Notes under the pieces: model-generated
What the model was told of the DNA's origin: nothing
The model's input: the letters and a program-made list of their open reading frames with translations, nothing else
Database searches by the model: none
Assembly (NCBI GenBank): GCA_905221605.1
Contig: CAJNDS010002197.1
Span: 471,352 to 535,351, forward strand
Length of the DNA stretch: 64,000 bases
From: Symbiodinium natans
Taxonomy: Eukaryota; Sar; Dinophyceae; Suessiales; Symbiodiniaceae
Direction: 5' to 3'
In this document: one piece after another, positions 20,738-32,335 of the stretch
How the letters are laid out: every line of letters starts with the position of its first letter
Position numbering within the stretch: position 1 is the stretch's first letter
Program-made: the position numbers and the translations under genes

Positions 20738-22215
20738 GCGAAACATACCCCGAAACATAGCCCGTAACATTGGTCATGTAGTGCATGATGCCGCGAAACA
20801 TACCCGAAACATACCCCCGAAACATACCCCGAAACACACCCGCGAAACATACCCCGACCGCAACACCAAACTGAGGTATGCAGTATGCCTTCCACTGCAG
20901 CCGCCGCTGCCACTTGACTTTAAACACTAAACACTAGGCCTTAAAACCGAAGCTCAAACCCCTTAAAACTTCAAGCCTAGTCCCAGGCACAATTATTGCA
21001 CCAACCTGCCCGACGCCCTAACTTTAAACCCTAGTCACCTTTAAACCTTAAAGACTAAGCACTTTGAGTGACTTGCAACAATGGTCAAGCAAGCCCTTAA
21101 AACCCTAAAAACCCCTAAAACCCTAGAGAAGCCCTAAAACCTTGAAGCTGCTGGATTTAAGGCCTAGCGGTTAGGAGTTAGGAACAGGAATTGAGAATCG
21201 TGGATATGTTTTTGGTTTCGGGTTTAGGGTTTACGTTTCGAAACAAACACCCGAAACAGACCCCCAAACATACCCCGACACACGCCCGCGAAACATGCCC
21301 CGACCCCAACACCGAACTAAGGTATGCAGTACGCCTTCCGGCGCGGCCACCGGTGCCACTTGACTTCAGCCCATCTAAACGCTAAACACTAGGCCCCAAA
21401 ACCTAAGCTAAAACCCCTTAAAACTTCAAGCCTAGGCCCAGGCACAATTTTGGCACCAACATGCCCGACACCCTAAACCACTAAGCACGTTCAGTGACCT
21501 GCAACAATGGTCAAGCAAGCCCTAAAACCCTAAAACCCCTAAAGCCCTAGAGAGACCCCAAACCTTGAAGCTGCTGGATTTAGGGGCTAGCGGTTAGGAG
21601 TTAGGAATTGAGAATTGTGGCTACGTTTTTGGTTTCGGGTTTAGTGTTTCAGTTTCGAACCATACACCCGAAACATACCCCCAAACATACCCCGAAACAC
21701 ACCCGCGAAACATACCCCGACCCCAACACCAAACAAAGGTATGCAGCACGCCTTCCGGCACAGCCGTCGGTGCCACTTGACTTCTAAACACTAGGCCCTA
21801 GAACCTAAGCTCAAACCCCTTAAAACTTCAAGCCTAAGCCACTAAGCACTTTCAGTGACCTGCAACAATGGTCAAGCAAGCCCTAAAACCCTAAAACCCC
21901 TAAAGCCCTAGAGAAGCCCTAAAACCTTCAAGCTGCTGGATTTAAGGGCTAGCGGTTAGGAGTTAGGAACAGGAATTGAGAATCGTGGGCATGTTTTTGG
22001 TTTCGGGTTTAGGGTTTACGTTTCGAAACATACTACCCGAAACAGACCCCCAAACACCCACGAAACATACCCCGACCCCAACACCAAACTAAGGTATGCA
22101 GTACGCCTTCCGGCGCGGCCGCGAGTGCCACTTGACTTCAGACCATCTAAACACTAAACACCAGGCCCTAAAACCTAAGCTCAAACCCCTGAAAACTTCA
22201 AGCCTAGGCCTTTTT
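20738..22215. repeat. four tandem copies of a 355-450 bp unit
   Basis: Anchor CCCCGACC(G/C)CAACACC with GGTATGCAG recurs near 20,850, 21,297, 21,712 and 22,067. Each unit starts with clustered CGAAACATACCCC repeats, then TGCCACTTGACTT, CTAAACACTAGGCC and a TTGAAGCTGCTGGATTTA segment, and ends with GGTTTCGGGTTTAGGGTTT. Units shorten towards the right. No gene is supported. Confidence 0.85.
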
Positions 22216-22267
22216 GATTTCGGGTGTTTAGGGTTTATATTTGAGGGTTTAGGGTTTTAGGTAAGTC

Positions 22268-22310
22268 ACAGACTCTCTCCTCTCTCTTTCTCTCTATCTT
22301 TCTCTCGCTC

Positions 22311-22367
<57 letters not shown>

Positions 22368-22430
22368 CTTTCTCTTTCTCTCTCTCTATATATATATATG
22401 TATACATATACATATACATATACATACACA
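22268..22430. repeat. (CT)n and (TA/CATA)n microsatellite
   Basis: A long interrupted CT run (about 22,268-22,386) joined to TATATA and CATATA units (22,387-22,430). Confidence 0.95.
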
Positions 22431-22506
22431 TATCCCAAAGACTGAAAAACCGTTCCTAGAATATTAGCACCTGCTGCACAGGTGTGTTTCCCGTCGGGTA
22501 CCCGAC

Positions 22507-23090
22507 AATTCTTCAGCTATACAGCTTGATGTGCATTGTTGTCAAATTGGGGCCACAATTTATTTTCATCCTCCTGACGCAATAGGTTAACCAATTCGTT
22601 TGATGGAAGGAAGTGGCCACCACTGGCACCACATCGCGCGTGGCTTCAACTGCACTTCGACTTAACCAGTCTCTAGTATTGTTGAATCTTCTTGTGAGGT
22701 TGAGGACCCAGTCAGGAATGTTGATTCGGGCAACTGATAAGAAGCCTCCTACCAAGCTGGTTGTTGTGGTTTTTGTGATTTGTTTACTGGAATTAAACCA
22801 AGACCTCGGCTGCTGGCACTGCTGTTACTGGTGGCGCGGCTGTTGGCGCTGGTGCCACCAGTGTTACCGCTGGCATCACACGCGTGGCTTCAACTGCACA
22901 AGTATTATTGCATCTTCTTTGCAAGGTTGAAGACCCATGTTTCAATCACCTGGAAACCTGTATGTCACAATGTGCCACTGTTGCAGTCAAGCCGGCTCGA
23001 CACCCTAAGAGTGACACAACCCTAAACCCTAATGTTCACAGGAATTGTGCCTCTCAGTGACAGGGTCTACTGGCAACGAAGTGAAGGCTG
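22507..23090. other. unique region with an imperfect direct repeat, no gene assigned
   Basis: Follows the palindrome at 22,493-22,506. GCGTGGCTTCAACTGCAC occurs at about 22,640 and 22,883, each followed about 60 bp later by a GAGGTTGA- or AAGGTTGA-like motif, a diverged duplication of about 245-bp offset. Open frames are short; function unknown. Confidence 0.5.
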
Positions 23091-23099
23091 CTGTTTTTT

Positions 23100-24460
23100 T
23101 CCTCTATTTGCGTCCGTCGGGAACCCGACGGATTTTAGACTGAAGGTTTACGGTTTAGTGTTTGGTGTTTAGGTGTCAAAGCTTAGAGTTCTGTATGTTA
23201 GGGTTCAAGGTTTAGTGTTTTGGGTCAAGGGTTTCTGCTTTAAGGTAGGGTTCGGCGTGCCTGACATCCAAGGCCCTCACGCCAAAGGCCATGCCAGCCG
23301 TCTTACGCGAGCGGATGCGGCTGCAGGCATGGCCGCCATCACACATCCACATGTTAAACTGTTAGCACGTCCACATGTTAAACCCTCAACACCAAACCTG
23401 TCAAGCCTAAACCTTCAGCCCTAAACCACAGCTTTGCCCTGCAAGGCCCTGAACAGCACTGGCGGCGTCGTCGGCGTGAGGGCAAGCATGCAGAAAGCAA
23501 AGCCACCAGGCAAAAACACCAAGAGTTCCAAGAAAGGCTGAACTCTTTGTGTGTTCTTTCCGATTTTTTGCCTGGACATTGCTTGATGGGCTGTTCGAGC
23601 CCTAAGGAAGCCAGCCAAGTCAAGCTTAGCTCAGCTCCTACAAGCGGGCAGATCCTAGTAGTGGGCTGTGCACAGCAGCAACTGTGGAGCTGTTTAAGGG
23701 CTAAGCAGTGTTCCGGGCTGTCCAGCCCTAGGCAGCTACATTTCAGCGGATCTATAGAGGTTCTGGGCTGTGTCTTGGTGGGATAGGTGATGAGGGTTGC
23801 CTTTGAGTTTCTGGGCTGTCTAGGCCTAAGTGTGCAGCAAACCCTTGCAAGTTGCTGGCTTCGGCAGGCTGTGCAGCCCCTAGGACCTTAGGAGTAGTAG
23901 CAGTGTCCGAGCGGCGGCAAGAAGAAAGCACTGCTGACAGAACCCAGGTGTGACATATTATACATAGAAACAGATATATATATATATATATATGATCCCC
24001 AGGAGGGGGGGGGGGGGGGGGGGGGGGCGGGAACCCTAACCCTAAACCCTAAAACCCTGGTTGCATTCTGATAGTATTTAGTTGATGGCAAGAGTGAAGC
24101 TTGGAGTGGCCTGTCGGCAGGCCACGCGTGGATCGAAGCCTGCCGAGCTTTGCTGTGGAGCTGGTCAAGGCGCCTTTTGCGTGTTTACATGCTTGTGGAG
24201 TTTAGGTTGTAAGTGTAACCTTAAGCCACAACTGTAAGATGATGGCATGGAATTGCATAAAGGCCAATAGTCTAAGCCCGAGTCCCTGAACACTGCGCCT
24301 TAAAACTAAACCCTAAACCCTAGAGCCGCAAGTCCACCTTAAATCCTCAGCCTTAATATAAGACAAAAGCCTAAACACCCTAAGCCACAGCACTAACGCC
24401 AACATGTCGGGCACCCAACAGTGGCCATTTAGCATCATTTTACACCTGAAGAACTATTGT
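23100..24460. other. mixed degenerate repeats and small unique islands, no gene assigned
   Basis: Contains a variant palindrome GTCGGGAACCCGAC (23,116-23,129), a unique island at 23,260-23,380, GGGCTGTGCAGCCC-like hairpins (23,660-23,890), and a (TA)n plus long G-run at about 23,975-24,027. No supportable frame. Confidence 0.5.
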
Positions 24461-24464
24461 CACC

Positions 24465-25309
24465 GTCGGGTACCCGACAAAAGTTACAGCAATTCATAGT
24501 AGTGGTGTTGTGGTGGTAGTGGTGGTAGGAACGTGGGCTTAAACCCTGAACCCTAAGGCCGTAACCCTAAACCCTAAGCCCTAAACACCAAACCCTAAAC
24601 CCTCAAATGGGCTGTGTAGCCCTAGGCCAGGCTGTATAGCCCTAATTGGGCTAAATAGGCTGTGTAGCCTTGGTTGGGCTGTGTGGCCCTAGAAGAAATG
24701 GCCTGTAAAGGCTTAGGCCGGGCTGTAAAGCCTTAGGTTTAAGCCCCTAACTTGGGCCTCTAGACCAAAAAACTAAGCCCTAAACCTTAAACCCTGAGCC
24801 TTAAGCCCTAAGTCCTAAACCACCTAAGTAAAGCTTGGCCTAAGGCTTTACAGTCCATTGTCCTACACAGCCCGGTTTAGGGTTTCAGGGTTTAGGTTTT
24901 TTTAGGGAAAAGCGATTAGGGAAATAGTCGCAAGGCTAGGGCTTGGGTTTTAGGCCTTAGGCCTTAGGGCTTGGGGCGATATGCATGACGACCCTAAGCC
25001 CTAAACCACAAGCCCTGGACCCTAAACCCTAAGGCCTAAACCCCAAGCCTTAAGTCCTTAGGCCCAAGGCCTAAACTCGAAACGGCAACAACTTTTGTCG
25101 GGTACCTTATGGTGTATGTATGATGACTCTCAAGCCTGGACATGTTTGAAAGCACTGAACCTGAAACCAGTGAATCCTTGAACTTCAGAAGCATCGCCAT
25201 GGTCTGGCATCACAGCTTTAGGGTCAGCTTTAGGGTTTAGAGTGTATGTAACCTGAAGTTGAGGCGTATGATGATACTAAATGGCAACAACCTTTGTCGG
25301 GTACCCGAC
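24465..25309. repeat. palindrome copies flanking duplicated telomere-like sequence
   Basis: Perfect palindromes at 24,465-24,478 (right flank AAAAGTT) and 25,296-25,309 (left flank CAACCTTT, opposite orientation), with a decayed copy at about 25,097. Between them, 24,600-24,840 repeats 17,500-17,770 in direct orientation, while 24,905-25,030 is the reverse complement of about 17,160-17,300. Confidence 0.6.
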
Positions 25310-25561
25310 GGGGTCTGCATGAAACTCAAGCTTTAACACACTAAACTTTTAAAACCTAAGGCCATTCGGCCTCGAGTTTAGTGTTTAGGGATTACGGGTC
25401 TAGGATACAGGGCCTACATGAAGTTCAGGGCAGAGGGTGTGGGACGATTTGAATGCTATGTCGCGGGTTTTTTTGGCACCGAACAATAGGGGTCGCTCGC
25501 ACAAAAGTATGCCCCCATACTAAATGGCAATTCAGAAACGCACAGCTTTAGTGACGTTGAA

Positions 25562-25875
25562 TCTACCACCACTACCACCACTACCACCACTACCACCACT
25601 ACCACCACTACCACCACTACCACCACTACCACCACTACCACCACTACCACCACTACCACCACTACCACCGCTACCACCGCTACCACCACTACCACCACTA
25701 CCATCACTATCACCATTACCACCACTACCACCACTACCACCACTACCACCACTACCACCACTACCACCACTACCACCACTACTACCACTACTACCACTAC
25801 TACCACTACTACCATTACTACCACTACCACCACCACCATTACCATTACCATTACCATTACCATTACCACTACCAC
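25562..25875. repeat. (CCACTA)n hexanucleotide microsatellite
   Basis: About 310 bp of CCACTA/CCACTAC units with minor CTA and CATTAC variants. The long Leu-Pro and Val frames across it are artefacts. Confidence 0.97.
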
Positions 25876-25879
25876 ACTA

Positions 25880-26645
25880 CAAGCCTAGGGCTATACAGCC
25901 GGCCTAGGGCTTTACAGCCAATCCTCCTAGTGCTTTACAGCCCAGCCTAGGGCTTTACAGCCTATCCTCCTCGGGCCCTAACACCTAAAACTTACATACC
26001 CCGTCGGGTACCCGACAAACCCTAAGGCCTAGACTATACGTAAAGCCTAAGCCCAAGCCCAAGCCCTCATAAGGTCTCGTCACAGGAGGCAAGTTTTAAA
26101 TGCCCAAGGAGTTCTTAGTTCTAACCCTAAACCCTAAACCCTAAACCCTAAACCCTAAACCCTAAACCCTAAACCGGGTACCCTATACATCATCCTGTGC
26201 ATGAGCTAGGTTACCCCTTGCATGATCATCCTTTAACAAGGAATATAAGATACCTCGCCTAATCACTATGAGGATTAGGAGGAAATTCACCAAACTCTAA
26301 CCCTGAACCCTGAACCCTACTATCTCCTAAACCCTAAACCCTAAACCTAAACCCTCATTTGCCAGGACGAAAGAAGTGACCTGCTGTCGCGTGCTGTGGC
26401 AAGGCAAGGTTGCTGCTGGGAGGATTCAACGCTAAGGGTTCAAGGAGGGTTTTGGATAGTCATGGTTGTGAGCTTAGGGTTTAGGGTTTAGGGTTTAGGC
26501 AAGCCCTGAGTCCGTAAATGCAAATGCCCGACTCATATCTGTCTAGCTGAACCTGATGTCTGAATTGGACACCTTCTGTGTATCCACGTCGGGTACCCGA
26601 CAAAGTTCTTCTGTTATGTAGTCAATAAAGTGTTCATTTCTAACC
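25880..26645. repeat. hairpin satellite, CCCTAAA tract and two palindromes
   Basis: AGGGCTTTACAGCC-type units at 25,885-25,975, perfect palindromes at 26,003-26,016 and 26,588-26,601, and a clean CCCTAAA run at 26,122-26,175. A short exon-like island at about 26,363-26,437 follows a TTTGCCAG site and reads DERSDLLSRAVARQGCCWED. Confidence 0.7.
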
Positions 26646-26649
26646 TAAA

Positions 26650-26853
26650 ATGCACAAGGGCTCTGCAGGCTGGCCCCAGCATCTGATTCTCAGTGCTGCA
26701 ATTTTTGTCTGGGCCTTCGCCGCAATGATGTACATGGCCATCGAACAGTTGGCTTGGGTCACGCTCCTTCGCCAGAAGAAGCCCAGGCTTCCAGCCGGCT
26801 TCAAGCTGTATGCAACAGCAACAGATGCTGTGCGCGTCTCTTGGCTTGCTTGA
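26650..26853 (+). CDS. small predicted membrane protein, 67 aa
   Basis: ATG at 26,650 about 50 bp after a palindrome. Residues about 11-38 (LILSAAIFVWAFAAMMYMAI onward) form one strongly hydrophobic segment, followed by a basic stretch RQKKPRLPAG. It could be a complete single-pass protein or the first exon of the gene that follows. No family recognised. Confidence 0.4.
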   Translation: MHKGSAGWPQHLILSAAIFVWAFAAMMYMAIEQLAWVTLLRQKKPRLPAGFKLYATATDAVRVSWLA

Positions 26854-27193
26854 GGAGATTGTCTCATAGGAGTAATTGAGTCATGTGGCACTGTGACTAC
26901 CCTCTTCCTCTAACACCTTGTGTGATTGGTGGGTTTTCTTATTGTCATTTGCCTGAACATAGAAACGTCAGGGTTCAGGGGTGTGTTCAGGCTTCAGGCT
27001 TCTGCATAAGGCTTGCAAGACCCCCCGCGCCAAAGGTTCAATATGGGCGGCTCGGGTTTTCGGGCCAGGGTGTTTTAGCATTGCAAGTGTCTTATTGTCA
27101 TAGGGGGATTGCTTGTCATCAGCTGAGGCTGCAGCCCGCAAAACAGCTCATCGTGTGCAGGTGTCACTGTCTGGTGCTTGCAGTCTGGACAGT

Positions 27194-28346
27194 ATGGATG
27201 CGGATGGCCATCCGCATGATCTTCCGAACGCAAGGCTGGGCAAGCTTCAGTCTGTGTTGGACACAGACGGTGCCAATGGCGCCAAGTGGATGGTGCTTTC
27301 CGTGACGTTTGGGCCAGGTTACCAGGCGACCCTGGCGGAGCATTGCACGTGGGGAGGTGGTGTGCTCTCGACCTCCGTCCCTGTCTCGCTGTGTGAGACA
27401 AAGGCTGGGGGTCTGAAGATAAGATTGCTTCAACTCATGAATTCCAAAAGCCTTGAACACTTCCAACCATGGGCCAGGTATCCAGCAAGCAGATTGGTCT
27501 CTTGAACGCCGACGCAATCCAGAGGGTGATGTGCCAATTCCACGGCCTGGGGCTCAGGATGGACGTTCGCAAGGTCTGGCAAGACATGCCAAAGGATGAT
27601 CCCAGCGACGAGCACCGTCTCACGTTCTACATCCTTGTCGAGGAGGGGCTGGAGGACTTGCAGCGTGTGAGTCTAAGATCTGGTGTCGACCTTCGCGACT
27701 TCATTTGCAGCGACACCAAGTCGCACCTCCAAAGCAACGCAGACACGGGGCATGACTTGGATGTGCGTGGCTACTATCCTCTCTTCCAGAAGTACAAGAT
27801 CCCTGCACTCATGCAATTCTACAAACAGGCTCAATGCCTGTTGTTGGGGCTTGAGTGCGAGCCGACACTTGCCTTGTCTTATGTTTGTGGTCACTCACTT
27901 TTTTTAAAGCTTAAGCAAGGTTGTATTTATACTTTGTAAAGTTTTGGCATTCAGGGACATCCTGACGCATCCGGAGCTGAGCATGGTGAAGGTGGCGCAC
28001 ATCTACCCACATCACCTGCTCAGCCATGCGACTGGCTCCGAGGATGCAGCCTTGGACATTCTCCTGAGCAAGACAATGGTGGCCAAGCTGATCAACGTGA
28101 CGGTGGAAGCAAAACCACTGGTGATCAGCGGCCCAGAAGTTACACTTGGAGACATGCTGAGGCGCGGGCTCCCTTGAGAAAAAACAACTTGCTCACCTGA
28201 TTGAGTGCTTTTTTTTAATGGAAGTTATGTGCAGCAGGAAGCGGCAGATCATGGAGGACCTGGAGAGCGCCAAGCGTCTGAAGTTGTCCACGGAGCAGAA
28301 GATTTACAGGCTTGAGCAAGAGCTCTCAAGTGTTGGTCGCTCGTAG
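27194..28346 (+). CDS. multi-exon protein of unknown function with C-terminal charged helix
   Basis: Exon-like blocks: about 27,184-27,350 (ATG 27,194, MDADGHPHDLPNARLGKLQS); about 27,487-27,670 (QIGLLNADAIQRVMCQFHGL onward); about 27,711-27,880 (DLDVRGYYPLFQKYKIPALM); about 27,954-28,161 (DILTHPELSMVKVAHIYPHH, later VAKLINVTVEAKPLVISG). The last junction is clear: exon end ATGCTGAG, GC-AG intron 28,162-28,234 (73 bp), then an exon reading RKRQIMEDLESAKRLKLSTE to TAG at 28,344-28,346, with codon phase kept. The end is a charged helix. A weak fit to any family prevents a name. The 5' end may lie further upstream. Confidence 0.5.
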
Positions 28347-28349
28347 AGT

Positions 28350-29130
28350 CCGGGGCCAGCTGACCTTGGGCCTTGCTTTCCAAGCATGCAGTCGTGTGTG
28401 TGGAACACAGTAAAATGCCACAGCTTAGGGCCACAGGAGTAATGCAACCACAGGGCTTCCAGGATCTGAAATACGAGCTGTTCATAAGAAATGTTGATTT
28501 CACCAGTCCAGGCCCATGCACACCGCTGCATAGCTGCGCCCAGACCTTATGGCTTTTGTGCACAGCCCTGACAGGCTGGACCATTGCTTCTCTGCAAAAA
28601 TCAGTGTGAGTTTGGTCCGAAGTGCCATTCTGAAACCTTGAAGCATAGGCGCTGCGTCTGAAACCATGGTGCCACATCATAAAACTTAGCAAGATGGGAT
28701 GAAGGCCTAAACCCTAGCAAAGTCCAAACCCTAAACTCCTCAACCTAGTTCGCCAGGTACCTACCCCTGTCTGAAGTACCATAGAATCCACACTTTTCAT
28801 GTCCAAAACCTTTCATGGACCCCTTCAACTTAAACGGATGGTTCAGGGAGAACTATTGGGTTGAGGCTTCAGCTTTCTGGTGGACAGGCCTTTCACGATT
28901 TTTGTTGTTGTCACAGGGCTTCAATACTTCAGCCAGACTTTCTGGTGATTCTGTTGTCAGGGCGTAGTCAATCTTGGAGGGCTTCAATACTATGTCACCA
29001 TGCTTCTGGTCCAGAGATTCTGAGGCTTATGGTGGCGGTGCACATGCCACGATGATACTAAACACAAAATAGGATATAGAGGTGGCCAGTCAATCTTGAG
29101 GTTCCCATGCAATAGCAGAAGCCTGTCACC
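28350..29130. other. spacer, no gene assigned
   Basis: Short frames only and a few CCCTAAA-like units near 28,705-28,740. An imperfect duplication is visible: CAGGGCTTCAATACTTCAG (about 28,915) and GAGGGCTTCAATACTATGTC (about 28,978). Confidence 0.5.
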
Positions 29131-30009
29131 ATGCCGCCCAAGCGAGCTGCAAAGAAGGGGAAGGCCGGGAAGATGACAAAGAAGGAGGCCCACCGTGCCA
29201 AGCAGAAGTGTCAGTATGAGAGCAGGCGCCCTAAGTGTTGGCGCCCACGTCTCCACTTGCCACCCGGGAAGTACATGGTGCTTCCAGTCCTGGAGAGGGC
29301 CCAGGAGGATGTTCTGATCAAGCGTGAGCTTCTGGCAGTGAAGGACGAGCCAGCCATCAAGAAGGAGCTGGATGACAAGCACACAGCGACGGAGGTACAG
29401 CCAGTCATCAAGAAGGAGCTGGATGGCAACCTTACTGTGAAGCACGTGATGAAGGACAGGCAGCTGAATTCCAGACCTTGTCTCAGTATGTGCCAGACAT
29501 GTTAAACACAATGTACAGATGTGTGCATGCATGCTTCAACGAAAATTTTAAGCAAAGCTCCACACATTCAGGTGACACAAGTGAGATATTCATCGGTGAC
29601 ATCGAGGAGCACCCCTTCGTTGTCAAGCTGCTAAACATGTTTTTACCAGCAGCAGATGGTAGTTTTTCTTCGTGTTTTTGAACAGTTCTTCATTCTTTCC
29701 ACTTTTCAAATCGACCTTCTTCATGCCTTGAAACACTTATTCATTCTTTCCTCTTCTCAAATCGACCAGGTTTCGCGAGCTGCGCAAAGAATACCAGTAC
29801 AGGGGATTGACCATACAGCAGATGGACGACACAATCCAGGAGCTGCAGAGAGACTCCGTGGCACTGATTTTTTTGAATTTGTTTCCATGTCAAATTTTGG
29901 TTGGTTGTGTGCGAACATACTTGTAATTGAGCAACTCCTGTCTGTGCAGCTGCCAGGAAAGATAGACTCACAGCAGGCTCGTGCACGAATCTATGGCGTG
30001 CTCCTCTGA
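29131..30009 (+). CDS. small basic protein, multi-exon, with repeated IKKEL motifs
   Basis: Start ATG at 29,131 in good context (CACCATG). Exon 1 begins MPPKRAAKKGKAGKMTKKEA, very basic and probably nuclear. It contains IKREL, IKKEL and IKKEL, each matching the psi-K-x-E sumoylation consensus (inference). Following blocks: about 29,573-29,640 (DTSEIFIGDIEEHPFVVKLL), about 29,770-29,870 (FRELRKEYQYRGLTIQQMDD) and about 29,951-30,009 (LPGKIDSQQARARIYGVLL, then TGA). Acceptors end in CAG. The second and third blocks read as alpha-helical. Family not recognised; exact donors not resolved. Confidence 0.45.
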
Positions 30010-30415
30010 TAGCCTGGGCAAGGACATCATGCTGCTGGAAGCAAGCCAAAATGCCTTCTGTCCCGTGGAATCATTGCTGGCTTTTGGGTTGTGAGGTTGG
30101 CGGTTCTGTGGCTATGTGTGTCTGCTTTGACTGTTGTCGGCACTCAGCTGCTGAATTCCAGGTTGTGGGTGTGCAGGTTTCAATTCTTGGGCTGCCACAG
30201 AGACTCAGGGTTTTCACCACGTGGCTTAGCCAGTCAAAGACATTTAACAAGGTTGCACCCATCTTGTCACATTTCATTTGCAAGCTGACTGGGCTCAGAC
30301 CTTGTGTGTGTGAGTGTGCTTTTCTTCTTCCATGTTTATATGCATGGATTCAAGTCCGGCTGGCAAGTTAAGTAAGCACCTTTGCCTTTTTTTAAATAGT
30401 TTCCGTGCGAGAAAC

Positions 30416-30754
30416 ATGTCGGACACTTCAGAGAGCAACAAGAAAAGGAGGTTCACAACAACAGAGCGTGCCAGAAATGAGACGGGAAGGGGCTTGGTGG
30501 TGGCAGTGATGCAGAAGCAGCCCGAGACAGTCGACCTGCTGCTGAAGCACCTCCGGGGCATGGGATATGAATTGGCGAGTGGCTTCGGGACGGACGCCGA
30601 CGATGGGATACAGACTGCTTGCCAATGGGTGGACCAGAAGTACAGATGTATTCGGGACCTGCCATGTGCAACCCTGATTACAAACATTTTGCAACCGTTG
30701 TCACCACAGACCCTGTTGGCAGCAAAACTTGAGCAGCTCAAGAAAGAGGCCTGA
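30416..30754 (+). CDS. hypothetical protein, 112 aa, apparently single exon
   Basis: ATG at 30,416 (AAACATGTCG) to TGA at 30,754. N-terminus MSDTSESNKKRRFTTTERAR has a basic nuclear-type cluster; the middle (VDLLLKHLRGMGYELASGFG) looks folded; the end is LLAAKLEQLKKEA. Complete, normal composition, unknown family. A TTTCCGTGCGAG just upstream could be a trans-splice acceptor. Confidence 0.55.
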   Translation: MSDTSESNKKRRFTTTERARNETGRGLVVAVMQKQPETVDLLLKHLRGMGYELASGFGTDADDGIQTACQWVDQKYRCIRDLPCATLITNILQPLSPQTLLAAKLEQLKKEA

Positions 30755-32330
30755 GCCTTGGGTCACACCATGTCGTTCAGGAGTGCATTGCGTATCCTTC
30801 CTTGACGGCCCAAACTGCACGTGTGCATTTTGGATGTGACTGGGCAGGTTCTTCTCGAGATCCTAGAGTTCTGCACTGGAATGCGGCCCGACACTGACCT
30901 GAAGGAGCCATGTTACCCTGAACTCTGAACCCTGAATGAAGATTCATAAGTTTCGTGCTCAGGGTTTGGGCTTGGGCGGCTTACAGGTTTGTGCTTTAGG
31001 ATTTAGGCTTTTGAAATTGGCTTCAGGGCTAGGATGTGCAACTGACACTTTGCACACCTCTGTGTCCGTGCTTGGGGTTTGGTAGAACGGTTTGACAGTG
31101 GTGGCGCAGGATTCCTTGCGCAATTGGGTCTTCCTCCAGCAGTACATGTGTTGGAGGTGCAAGCAACGTGGGTCCCGAGCCGTGCATATTGAATTTCCTT
31201 TACAATGGTCATCTGCAGGCGTATATGAAATCATTGACGCAGCTGCTTGGCTTTGCCACGGCTGCTGCCGAGGACTTAAAGTCTTCAGGGTTCCAGGTTT
31301 TGTAGAAACCGCAATAAGAAGTCTAAAAGTTGAACTCTTGATAATAAGTAGGAGGGGCTCAAGATCAGAAGTCAGCCAAGGCTGGACAGCCACATTTGCG
31401 ACATCGCTTCACTAACAAGTGTGCAGCGCTGACTGTCGTGGCTGCTGCGGTGGCGTTGAACTACAGTGAATCTGCTGCGTATCTGGTGGACACGACCGGC
31501 AAGAGTCATTGGCCACAGTTTCTGATTAGTCTGTCATATTAATAATGAATTGTAAGTGTTTTTTCCTCCGACATGCTGAGGGCCTGAGGTTGCGGTTCTT
31601 GCTCAGGCTTGCTTCCTGACTCCATTGTGCTCAACATTCCCGCACCATCACCGGGCAGGTCATGTCAGAAGCAACTTCTTTCAAGCAAGCGTGTGCCCAG
31701 CGAGAAATTCAGAATCCCCAGACGCTCTGACTCCAGCTCCCTCAATTTGCTGTCACTTAGATGACATGTTCCAACAATGTGAGTCACCGAATAACTCAGG
31801 AGCAGCTCCAGTAGTTGTCTTTGACGACATTGATGAAACTCCACCACCACCACCCACAAGTGGTTGAGTTTTACTGGGTGGCAGCAATGCTGCCAGTGAG
31901 ATGTTGGCAAGAAACAGCTGGCTTAGGCAACCGAGGATTGGAGTAAAAGCGTGGCAGGTTCTGAATCAATCAAGCCTAATCCGTAAGAACACTAAATCCT
32001 AAAGCCTAAACGTAAGGCTAAGCCTAAGTTTAAACCTTACACCGAAGCCTAAGCTTAAGTCATGGAACGACATCTGTTTACCCAATGGCAGGTTGACATC
32101 GACAAGCCCATTCTCTTGCGCAACGGCGAGGCTCATCCGACGGTATTGGGTTTTTTTTTCTCTCAAAGTTTAAGGTTAAAAGGTTGGCCGAAAAGCAAAC
32201 AGCTGCCTTAGATCAAGAGTTAGAGGGTTCAGGCCAAGAGGGATACCTTGGGAGAGTGGGAAGGGGGGGGGGAGGGGGAAGGGGGGGAGGGGTGCATATT
32301 ATGGATGGGCAAGGTAGGGGCAATCGATGA
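30755..32330. other. spacer with weak exon-like pieces
   Basis: Possible exon fragments are 31,092-31,415 (QRGSRAVHIEFPLQWSSAGV) and 31,766-31,867 (APVVVFDDIDETPPPPPTSG then TGA); they cannot be joined with confidence. A motif at about 32,092-32,150 after CAATGGCAG reads VDIDKPILLRNGEAHPT and resembles the island at 18,268 in layout. GGGGGG-rich sequence at 32,260-32,295. Confidence 0.4.
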
Positions 32331-32335
32331 TGCCC

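Noticed and set aside
22235-22438. Arg-Glu repeat frame
   Set aside because: CT microsatellite on the opposite strand.
25456-25907. Leu-Pro and poly-Val frames
   Set aside because: Pure CCACTA microsatellite.
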